The notes below the pieces were generated by a model, which had not been told where the DNA came from, did not search any database, and saw nothing but the letters and a program-made list of their open reading frames with translations. Made by a program: the position numbers and the translations under genes. A DNA stretch of 16,337 nucleotides, taken from assembly GCA_040757795.1 (NCBI GenBank), contig JBFLWG010000022.1, forward strand, positions 1 through 16,337, written 5' to 3'. The stretch is from DYTO01 sp040757795. Lineage in GTDB: Archaea > Hadarchaeota > Hadarchaeia > Hadarchaeales > Hadarchaeaceae. This document shows, in pieces, positions 8,504-14,348 of the stretch; the first letter of the stretch is position 1; each line of letters starts with the position of its first letter.

Positions 8504-10217
8504 CGACTTCCACCTCCACGTCGTATGTCCTGTCGTAGTAAAGTATGTCTTTTATTGACGGGTCCACCACATTGCCCCAGATGTAGAACCGGTTGTTCTT
8601 GTCCACGTACATCTTGGCTATGAACTCTATGAGGTTGCCGCCAAAATAGTCATTGTCTGTGTAATCTGTGCCTCGCGGCCCCGTGCCACTTTCCAGTATA
8701 TTTTGATTGTGCTCCACCCACCACTCCATCCCTCCTTTGTTTACCGAAGCGTTCCATCGATAGGTCAAGTCCCTAGCGTAATACTTCCAGGGCCATTCAA
8801 ACTCCGTGTTGAGCGTGATCATCACGTTCTCGCGATTGCCGTTTGGATATCCATCACCATCTGTGTCCGTTGGCACAATCTGGTAATCGGTGTTCTCCTT
8901 GATGTTTAGCTTGAGCTTGACAGGAGATGACGAATCGAAACTGTCCCTGTTCACGATCCGGTACCTGTTCAGGTGCACGGCGATGTTGTCGTGATAAGTG
9001 TCCACATCAAGCCGTTCCCCCACTACAAGACCGGGGTCTGAAATCATCAAGGTGTAGGCCCCAAAGTAAAGCTGCTGGAAGATGGCCCCGTGCTCGAAGA
9101 CAAACGAGGTGCTGGGGTACTCGTAATAGTTCGTGCCAAACCTTATTTTCCCGTCCTCGACGAGCGCGCCCCAGTTGTCGTAGACAGGCGGGCCCGGCTG
9201 GGTGCCATTCTCGTAAAAAATTGCAAGGTAAGGTTTTATGTAGGGCGGGTGACCCGTGACCTTGTCATCGGATTCGCTGCCGTCCGGGTCGTAAAAGCTG
9301 AGGGGGTTCAACACCGGAATTCCGGGGCTGTTCCTTGAGGAAAAATTGGCCATCCGCTCCTGGGTGGAACCATCCGCTCTGGGCTTTAGCATGACACTGA
9401 TGTTCTCCGCGCCAGACTTCATCTGCTCCCTCACCCAGGTTGTGATGTCCCATGTGTACCAGACCTCGTTCTCTTTTATGACGTGACTGTCCTCGGCCAG
9501 CCATCCGATGGATTTTATTGTGTCGCCATAAGCGGGCTTGTTGTTCCATGTTATCGAACCCTCCGCCCAGTTCTGGCTAGAGACCGTCCTCACCTCGACT
9601 TCTATCGGGAGGTCTGGGAGGTAAAATCTGTCAACGGGCAATGTGTTCTCGCGGGGGTCGAACCTTGCATCGCCCCACGGCGCCGCCATGAATTTTGTGA
9701 TGTTCTCGGCGTAGAGGGCCAGCCAGACCTCCGAGACGCTGCCGGAACTTATGCCAGCCAGCTCTGCAGTGCTGAACTTCAGATAAGCATGGCGGTTTCT
9801 TTGGGTCGCACCTTGTACCCAAGACCTGACGGAAAGGACATTATCGCTACCGAAATTACTGTTGGGGGTCCCTTGGTCGACGTAGGCGTCCGCTATGGGC
9901 TGAAACCTCTTCACCCACCTCGCTGGGGTCACTTCTATCGTCGTGTGGGGGCGCGGCGGGGCAAAATACTGCGGAGGGTCGGGGGACATTTTAATGGGAA
10001 TCTCGGTGCTGGTCCCGCTCAGTATGGCGCTCTGGATCTTCAAGACAGTGGTGCGGAGCTCGTTCGTGTAGTCCGCCTCGCTGGCTTTTTCATAAGCCGG
10101 GACGACATCCTTGACATACGTGGTGAGAGCCATCATGACAATGGCCAGCGCAACGGCTGCACCAATCATTGGGGAAACGCCGCGCTCTTCCGCCCCTAAC
10201 GGGACCCGCTTTGGCAT
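8496..10217 (-). CDS. Pilin-like-anchored DNRLRE-domain surface protein
   Basis: About 573 residues from the ATG at 10217 (MPKRVPLGAEERG|VSPMIG). The frame also opens at an ATG at 10259, adding 14 residues with two cysteines; neither start has a strong SD, and I prefer 10217 because its MPK leader matches the other surface genes here. A hydrophobic helix (14-35) is followed by VVP and a charged helix ending in EIPIKM. Residues about 106-290 are a DNRLRE domain: DAYVDQGTPNSNFG, HAYLKF, W217 and W224 in NWAEGSITWNNKPAYGD, and WYTWDITTWV. The C-terminal half has a FEHGAIF element, an NRYRI element and a final VVDPSIKDILYYDR. It resembles the 4885-6807 product over its whole length. First gene of the overlapping set that continues with the phospholipase-like gene. 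A surface protein; binding target unknown. Confidence 0.85.
   Translation of the reverse strand: MPKRVPLGAEERGVSPMIGAAVALAIVMMALTTYVKDVVPAYEKASEADYTNELRTTVLKIQSAILSGTSTEIPIKMSPDPPQYFAPPRPHTTIEVTPARWVKRFQPIADAYVDQGTPNSNFGSDNVLSVRSWVQGATQRNRHAYLKFSTAELAGISSGSVSEVWLALYAENITKFMAAPWGDARFDPRENTLPVDRFYLPDLPIEVEVRTVSSQNWAEGSITWNNKPAYGDTIKSIGWLAEDSHVIKENEVWYTWDITTWVREQMKSGAENISVMLKPRADGSTQERMANFSSRNSPGIPVLNPLSFYDPDGSESDDKVTGHPPYIKPYLAIFYENGTQPGPPVYDNWGALVEDGKIRFGTNYYEYPSTSFVFEHGAIFQQLYFGAYTLMISDPGLVVGERLDVDTYHDNIAVHLNRYRIVNRDSFDSSSPVKLKLNIKENTDYQIVPTDTDGDGYPNGNRENVMITLNTEFEWPWKYYARDLTYRWNASVNKGGMEWWVEHNQNILESGTGPRGTDYTDNDYFGGNLIEFIAKMYVDKNNRFYIWGNVVDPSIKDILYYDRTYDVEVEVVV
8511..8517 (-). promoter_or_regulatory. 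Ribosome binding site that decides the TTG start of the phospholipase-like gene
   Basis: GGAGGTG on the minus strand lies inside the last codons of the upstream DNRLRE gene, 7 nt before the TTG at 8503. There is no ATG or GTG at a comparable distance, so the TTG is the supported start. Confidence 0.7.
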
Positions 10218-10261
10218 CAGATAAGCCTTGGCGGCGCAGCACAAAAACATTTGGCTCATGG

Positions 10262-10293
10262 GGCCTGAAAAGCCGTGTCACTGGCCCTGAAAA
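10262..10293 (-). repeat. Pair of direct repeats TTTTCAGG(G)CC upstream of the DNRLRE gene
   Basis: Minus strand TTTTCAGGGCC (10283-10293) and TTTTCAGGCC (10262-10271) are 21-22 bases apart, about two turns of the helix, between the oligo-T tract and the ATG at 10259. They could bind a regulator on one face of the DNA or could be chance. No protein is implied. Confidence 0.4.
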
Positions 10294-10307
10294 ATAAATA
10301 AAAAAAG
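10289..10307 (-). terminator. Oligo-T terminator after the pilin gene (may also contain the next promoter)
   Basis: Downstream of the pilin stop (TAA at 10328-10330) the minus strand reads CTTTTTTTATTTATTTTTC, a typical archaeal U-rich termination signal without a stem. The same AT-rich block (TTTATTTAT) is about 35 bases before the ATG at 10259, so it may also serve as TATA box for the four-gene surface set; I cannot separate the two roles from sequence. Confidence 0.6.
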
Positions 10308-10327
10308 TATAGTTGGTGTTATCCTAA

Positions 10328-10975
10328 TTACTGGACCCAGTTGGAACCGAAGAGCCTTATCGTCCCGAAGGATGTGGTGAAAGAATCACCGTAGCTGCTG
10401 ACTGAAATTGTCCAGTCGTCGTCCTTGTCCCAAAGAATCCTTGTACTGATCGGCAACTTTGGAGCATCATTAAAGTCTACCACGCCGCTGGCTCCAGACC
10501 TCAACTTAAGAAGACCGACCTGGCCTTCGTCAAGTCTTCCAGCTGTTGTCACCGGAACGTACAGCTTCCACAAGATGACGCTGCCAGTCACAATTGTCCA
10601 CGAGTTGTTCTCAGAAACACTCCCGACACCGTAGTTGGTTTGACCCTTGACATCGGCGACAAATGGTCCCCATCCCCTTCTTGTGGATGAAAGAGTTATT
10701 GTCAACCCTCTGTCCGTGTCTCCAACATATCTGAGGTTCCCTACGGTGGTGCTGAAAGATACCAGGACGTTTTCATTCCTGAACTCTTCAGCAGCAGTGT
10801 TGTCCGAGTCGTAGACGTTCGCGCTGGCTGTCCCAGCGACTATCCTTGTCGAAGAAACGTAGAGGCCTGAAACGTAGACCGCTATGGTCCCGGCGGCCGC
10901 CACTGTCACTGCGATCAGAAGAATCGTTGCGATAATCGGCGATATGCCCTTCTTGTCCCTTCTTAAACTCCTCAT
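10328..10975 (-). CDS. Archaeal type IV pilin, probable major pilin
   Basis: 215 residues from the ATG at 10975. The open frame extends 61 codons upstream to a TTG overlapping the atpD stop, but the promoter and GGTGAT ribosome site at 10979-10984 support 10975. The leader MRSLRRDKKG| followed by ISPIIATILLIAVTVAAAG is an almost ideal archaeal pilin signal: basic leader, cleavage by the archaeal prepilin peptidase after Gly10, SPII and a long aliphatic helix (DUF1628-type N-terminal domain). The rest (about 175 residues) is a beta-rich head, rich in Ser/Thr and ending in FGTIRLFGSNWVQ. Its own promoter and terminator make it a single-gene unit, fitting a highly expressed structural subunit (inference). 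Homologous to the other pilin-like proteins only in the N-terminal region as far as I can see. Confidence 0.88.
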   Translation of the reverse strand: MRSLRRDKKGISPIIATILLIAVTVAAAGTIAVYVSGLYVSSTRIVAGTASANVYDSDNTAAEEFRNENVLVSFSTTVGNLRYVGDTDRGLTITLSSTRRGWGPFVADVKGQTNYGVGSVSENNSWTIVTGSVILWKLYVPVTTAGRLDEGQVGLLKLRSGASGVVDFNDAPKLPISTRILWDKDDDWTISVSSYGDSFTTSFGTIRLFGSNWVQ

Positions 10976-11009
10976 TTTATCACCTACGGCTGAAACTTTG
11001 AAACCCCCC

Positions 11010-11045
11010 TTATAAAGGTTTTGGCGGTTTTTTGGCGGCTTTTTA
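11010..11045 (-). promoter_or_regulatory. Promoter of the pilin gene with phased A-tracts
   Basis: Minus strand CTTTATAA (10-17 of 11010-11017) is a good archaeal TATA box, about 35 bases before the ATG at 10975, giving an expected start near 10988 and a leader of about 12 nt. Upstream, A-tracts centred near 11020, 11030 and 11042 alternate with CCGCC blocks 11 bases apart. Such phasing bends DNA and often raises promoter strength; the effect here is inference. Confidence 0.7.
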
Positions 11046-11154
11046 AGGGCTGGAAGCGTGACGAAATGCATTGAATCGTGGGGGGACGGCTTGATCCCTC
11101 GCTGGAAGAGTCGCCCAATGTCGGCAAAAGCTCCGCACCAAGCCCACTCGTAAC

Positions 11155-11793
11155 TCAATCCCTCTTCTCCAGCATCGCCTTTATCCTCTTGAGGCGGGTG
11201 AAGTTCTCCCTCTCCATCTCGTCCAGCCTCATCAGGATGAACTTCAGGCTGCTCCTCAGGCCCGGGATTATGATGTACTCCAGGGCGTTCACCCTGCGCT
11301 TGGTCTTCTCCAGCTCCCCGGCGATTGCATAGGCTGAAGCCTCAAGCTCCGCAAGCGCCACCAGCGACTTCAACGCCGATTCAAACTCCCTGGCGGCGGC
11401 GTCTAGGCGGGACGACGTCATCTGGATGTCGTACCCTCTTTCGATTACGCTTCGCTCGATTTTTCCCGCCTCCAGCCTGGGCACCTGGATTCCCATTATG
11501 AACCTGGTCGATATCTCCATCCTAGCCCCCTTCCTAGCCTCCCTCGCCGCTTCGGCCGTCTCTAGGGTGCCCATCGCCGCGAGGCACTTGACGAGAGCGC
11601 GGTGGGCTGTGGAAAGCTGCTGCAGCGACTTTGCCCTGGCCTCCTGAATCCTGCCCAACACCCCGAAGAACTCCATGACTAGCGCGTCCATCTTCTCCTT
11701 CAAGAGGTCGTGGCCCTTCTTTGCAAGGGATATCCTCCGCCTGAGCTTCATCAGCTCCATCCTTGTGGGGGAGACCGTCAGAGCAAGCGCCAT
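11155..11793 (-). CDS. atpD: A-type ATP synthase subunit D (central stalk)
   Basis: 212 residues. The N-terminus (VSPTRMELMKLRRRISLAKK, then GHDLLKEKMDALVMEF) and the C-terminal helix (RRVNALEYIIIPGLRSSLKF, then ILMRLDEMERENFTRLKRIK) are hallmarks of subunit D of A/V-type enzymes. The two ends form the long coiled-coil rotor shaft that turns inside the A3B3 head and passes torque to the c ring through F and C. Length is normal for the family. The ATG at 11793 has GGAGGG 5 nt upstream, inside the end of atpF, one base from its stop. In most archaeal operons atpA and atpB precede this gene; here atpF does. It is the last gene of the operon; 179 bases without a clear terminator separate it from the pilin gene. 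Confidence 0.95.
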   Translation of the reverse strand: MALALTVSPTRMELMKLRRRISLAKKGHDLLKEKMDALVMEFFGVLGRIQEARAKSLQQLSTAHRALVKCLAAMGTLETAEAAREARKGARMEISTRFIMGIQVPRLEAGKIERSVIERGYDIQMTSSRLDAAAREFESALKSLVALAELEASAYAIAGELEKTKRRVNALEYIIIPGLRSSLKFILMRLDEMERENFTRLKRIKAMLEKRD

Positions 11794-11794
11794 T

Positions 11795-12130
11795 TCAGCC
11801 CTCCTTTTTGACCACTATCTCGGCCCCTACGGTCCGCTTTATCATCTCGCTGAGCTCGTCGAACTTTGGCATCTGGCCAGTCTTGTCTGGAATTCTCAGA
11901 ATGACCGGAAGCGGCCCTTTCTTTCTCATGATCTGGCGGAAGCTGTACCCCATCTCGTCGGCGGCCCTGTGAGTCACGAGAATCAACCCGATCTCGCTTT
12001 TGTTCATGAACTCGTCCAGCTTGGAAAGGCTGCCCTCGACCGTGGAGTGGACGTGGGAGTGGCTCACGCCCGCAAGCGACATCCCAAGCACTGTCTCAAG
12101 CTCCCCGATGACCGCGATTTCAAAGCTCAA
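11795..12130 (-). CDS. atpF: A-type ATP synthase subunit F (central stalk)
   Basis: 111 residues, the usual size. EIAVIGELETVLGMSLAGV matches the subunit F signature (IAVIGD-x-dTVlGFrLAGV), followed by an alternating beta/alpha domain with IGLILVTHRAADEM and a C-terminal helix FDELSEMIKRTVGAEI. It sits on the central stalk beside D and modulates rotation. The start is a TTG at 12130 behind GGAGGGTG, overlapping the end of atpC by 11 bases; no ATG is available nearby. Confidence 0.94.
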   Translation of the reverse strand: MSFEIAVIGELETVLGMSLAGVSHSHVHSTVEGSLSKLDEFMNKSEIGLILVTHRAADEMGYSFRQIMRKKGPLPVILRIPDKTGQMPKFDELSEMIKRTVGAEIVVKKEG

Positions 12131-13250
12131 CTTTCGGCACCCTCCTGATCATCTCTTTTATCTCCTGCGGCTCGATGCCCTCGGCCTTGAGCCTGATTAT
12201 GGCGCGCAGGTTCCTCACCTCGTTGTCCTTCTGGGCGATGTATGAAAGGACGGGGGCTATGCTGAAGAACTGCGTGAAGCCGAACCACTTGCTCAACTTG
12301 ACGTGGGACTCTTCCAAAGCCTTCTCGGCCGCCGCCGGGCCTTTCTCCTCGATTTCCGCCATTGACCCCTCCAAGGCCTTCGCTGGCGTGGTGATGTGGA
12401 TCATGTGGATGGTTGAACGAACGTCCTCGGCCTTCATCATCTCCCTGAGCATGGGCTCCGTGAGCTCGTGCGAGGGCCTTATCAGGTGACCGTCTATTTC
12501 TTGCGCCGCGACACCCTCCGACTTCAGGCGAAGAATCAGCTCCACATTTAAAGAGTCGATTTGGAAGCCCACAATCGGCGCCAGTATTTTCCTCTGGGCT
12601 TTTTTTGACTGAACGTCCGCCCAAAGGGTGGAGTAATACTGCCTGTCGATTGCAGTCAGGACGGGCAGCAGACCATTAATCTTGTAGTCCTCCAGCGATC
12701 CAGAAACGACGCCGAAGTACTCGCTGCCCTTGAGGAACTCCAGCAGCTCGTTGAGGTCCCCCGCCGACACCAGCATTTCCAGCCTCTCCCTCGGCATGGT
12801 GGGGGATGGAGCCAATTCCCTGAGCCTTGACTCTTTTGGGACGCTGTTGTGAATCATTGTTATTATCGCCTTCAGGTTCCAGGCGTCCGTCCTCTCCAAA
12901 ATTTTCTGGACGGTCTTCTTCCTCTCATCGGGCAGCATCCCCAGAAGCTCCCTGTACTTCGCGCTCCTATGCTCGTAAAGCGCTCTCTCGACCTCTGCAA
13001 TGTCGGGCCTCTCGTTTTTCCTGACCTCCGCGACCCATGACCTGTGCTCTGTGTCCTCCAAAGCCGAAAGCAGGGTCTGCAGGCTGGGGGTGTCCGCCAG
13101 CTCCATCATTCGGGTTTCGGATACCAGCTTGGCCTCCCAGGCGCTCACCGTGGCATTGCAAAATAAATAGTTCATGCTCTTCCTAGCGCTCAGGAGGACG
13201 CCGACCAGCAGCGCCGAACTAAGGGCAAGCACAAATGCTATTTCTATCAT
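12120..13250 (-). CDS. atpC: A-type ATP synthase subunit C (central stalk cap on the c ring)
   Basis: 376 residues. The family core starts at about residue 28 (NYLFCNATVSAWEAKLVSET, aligning with the YaYvNARVRAmkskLL start of subunit C) and continues with three similar helical modules; the C-terminus (NLRAIIRLKAEGIEPQEIKE) is typical (VRnlR-I-r-Ka-g). It is the funnel-shaped V-type d-like subunit that links the D/F shaft to the c ring. Residues 1-26 form an extra hydrophobic helix (IEIAFVLALSSALLVGVLLS). Such N-terminal extensions occur in some euryarchaeal AtpC proteins, so I keep the full frame. The ATG overlaps the atpE stop (ATGA). Confidence 0.93.
   Translation of the reverse strand: MIEIAFVLALSSALLVGVLLSARKSMNYLFCNATVSAWEAKLVSETRMMELADTPSLQTLLSALEDTEHRSWVAEVRKNERPDIAEVERALYEHRSAKYRELLGMLPDERKKTVQKILERTDAWNLKAIITMIHNSVPKESRLRELAPSPTMPRERLEMLVSAGDLNELLEFLKGSEYFGVVSGSLEDYKINGLLPVLTAIDRQYYSTLWADVQSKKAQRKILAPIVGFQIDSLNVELILRLKSEGVAAQEIDGHLIRPSHELTEPMLREMMKAEDVRSTIHMIHITTPAKALEGSMAEIEEKGPAAAEKALEESHVKLSKWFGFTQFFSIAPVLSYIAQKDNEVRNLRAIIRLKAEGIEPQEIKEMIRRVPKVEL
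12138..12145 (-). promoter_or_regulatory. Ribosome binding site that decides the TTG start of atpF
   Basis: GGAGGGTG on the minus strand, 7 nt before the TTG at 12130 and within the 3' end of atpC. The position fits translational coupling of the two overlapping genes. Confidence 0.7.
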
Positions 13251-13867
13251 CGGGACCCTTCAAAAATGATTTTTGCGACCTTTACCCTGATGTCGTCCAG
13301 CTCCCTTTTCATCCGGCCGTCGAACGTCTCGTCAACCTCCACCTTCCCGTCCGCGCTTTTTACAAGGACACCGCCAATCGCCTGGATGGGTCCCCCGAAT
13401 GCCACGCTGGCCTTCCCGCCCAGCGCCTTGACAATCTCCTTTTCAGACTTTTTCAGCTCCTGGAGGTCCCGCCTGTTTGCCATGATCACAACATCTGGTG
13501 AGCCGAGTTTCTTGCAGGCGGCGGCGGCCCGCTTCCCCAGGCTCTTTTTGTAGACTTCCAGCTTGACAAATTTCTCCAGTCCCTTCTCCGCCTCCTTGAA
13601 GATGTTGCTGATCATCTCCTCCCTCCTCTGCAGCGCCTCCTTTTTCGCCTGGAGCTTGCCTTTCGCCAAAACCTCGTCGGCGGCCCTTTTGGACTCGGCC
13701 TTGACGTTCCTCATGTCCTTTTCTTCCTCCTCCCTGGCCGTGAACTTCGCCGCATGCAAGGTGGTGGCGGCCTCCTTTTTTGCCGAAGAAATAAGCTCCT
13801 CGGCCTTCTTGTTCGCCTCTTTCAGCAGCTCAGCTACCATCAGCTGCGTGTTCTTGCTCAGCGCCAA
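13247..13867 (-). CDS. atpE: A-type ATP synthase subunit E (peripheral stalk)
   Basis: 206 residues. The N-terminal half is a long charged, Ala/Lys/Glu-rich helix (residues about 10-100, KKAEELISSAKKEAATTL), which with subunit H forms the right-handed coiled-coil stator stalk. The C-terminal half is a globular domain with ALGGKASVAFGGPIQAIGG and VLVKSADGKVEVDETFDGR, where GG-V--s-dG-i-vdnTfe-r is the family signature; it contacts the catalytic head. The start is a TTG at 13867 with GGGGTGAG 3 nt upstream; atpK ends 13 bases before. The partner atpH is not in the window and would be expected upstream of atpI. Confidence 0.93.
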   Translation of the reverse strand: MALSKNTQLMVAELLKEANKKAEELISSAKKEAATTLHAAKFTAREEEEKDMRNVKAESKRAADEVLAKGKLQAKKEALQRREEMISNIFKEAEKGLEKFVKLEVYKKSLGKRAAAACKKLGSPDVVIMANRRDLQELKKSEKEIVKALGGKASVAFGGPIQAIGGVLVKSADGKVEVDETFDGRMKRELDDIRVKVAKIIFEGSR

Positions 13868-13880
13868 CGCCTCACCCCGA

Positions 13881-14348
13881 TCAGAAGAGCCCCAGCCCCA
13901 TTAGGAGGAGGAACGAGGCTATGAATCCGAGGATGGCGTATGTCTCCACCATCACGGCGTAGACCACCGACGGTGTGAAAGCCTCCGCCCTCTTTGAGAA
14001 TGCCGAGACGCCGGCGACGCAGACCTTCCCTTGGTAGTATGCCGTGAAACCCTGAACAACCCCGGGCAGCACTGCCACCAACGCCGCGGCCCCGACAACC
14101 GTGGGCTTTAGCGCCCCGCCGAAGAGCCCAGTCCCTATCAGCGTCAGCATGCCTATGATGAATCCATAAAATCCCTGGGTGCCTGGGATGACCTCAAGCA
14201 CGAAGAGCTTCGTCCATTTTTTGGGATCCTCCGCAGTAATCGCGGCCGAGGCTACGCCGACCATGTGCACGGACGCGGCTGAAACAAGCCCGGGTATGGC
14301 AACTGCCAAGCCCGCCGCCAGAGCCACCAGCACCGATTCACTTACCAA
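13881..14348 (-). CDS. atpK: A-type ATP synthase subunit K (c ring), duplicated hairpin, Na+-type ligand set
   Basis: 155 residues with four membrane helices in two hairpins, like the 16-kDa NtpK of Enterococcus hirae rather than the 8-kDa single-hairpin form. Helix 2 has PGTQGFYGF (T57, Q58, Y61); helix 3 has YYQGKVCVAG (Q106); helix 4 has the ion-binding E135 in VETYAILGF. The first hairpin has no carboxylate at the equivalent site, so there is one ion site per subunit. T57, Q58, Q106 and E135 correspond to T64, Q65, Q110 and E139 of NtpK, the Na+ ligands there, and Y61 to Y68. The TTG start has GGGGGTGA 5 nt upstream and overlaps the end of atpI by 11 bases. The ring turns against subunit I to couple ion flow to rotation. 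Confidence 0.95.
   Translation of the reverse strand: MVSESVLVALAAGLAVAIPGLVSAASVHMVGVASAAITAEDPKKWTKLFVLEVIPGTQGFYGFIIGMLTLIGTGLFGGALKPTVVGAAALVAVLPGVVQGFTAYYQGKVCVAGVSAFSKRAEAFTPSVVYAVMVETYAILGFIASFLLLMGLGLF

Noticed and set aside
11060..11154. Possible tRNA or small RNA in the atpD-pilin gap
   Set aside because: No T-loop GTTCGA, acceptor stem or anticodon arm can be folded; nothing but the upstream pilin promoter is supported in these bases.
10976..11158. 61-codon upstream extension of the pilin frame from a TTG overlapping the atpD stop
   Set aside because: The TATA box and ribosome site lie inside it, and it would place a long non-hydrophobic stretch before the class III signal peptide.
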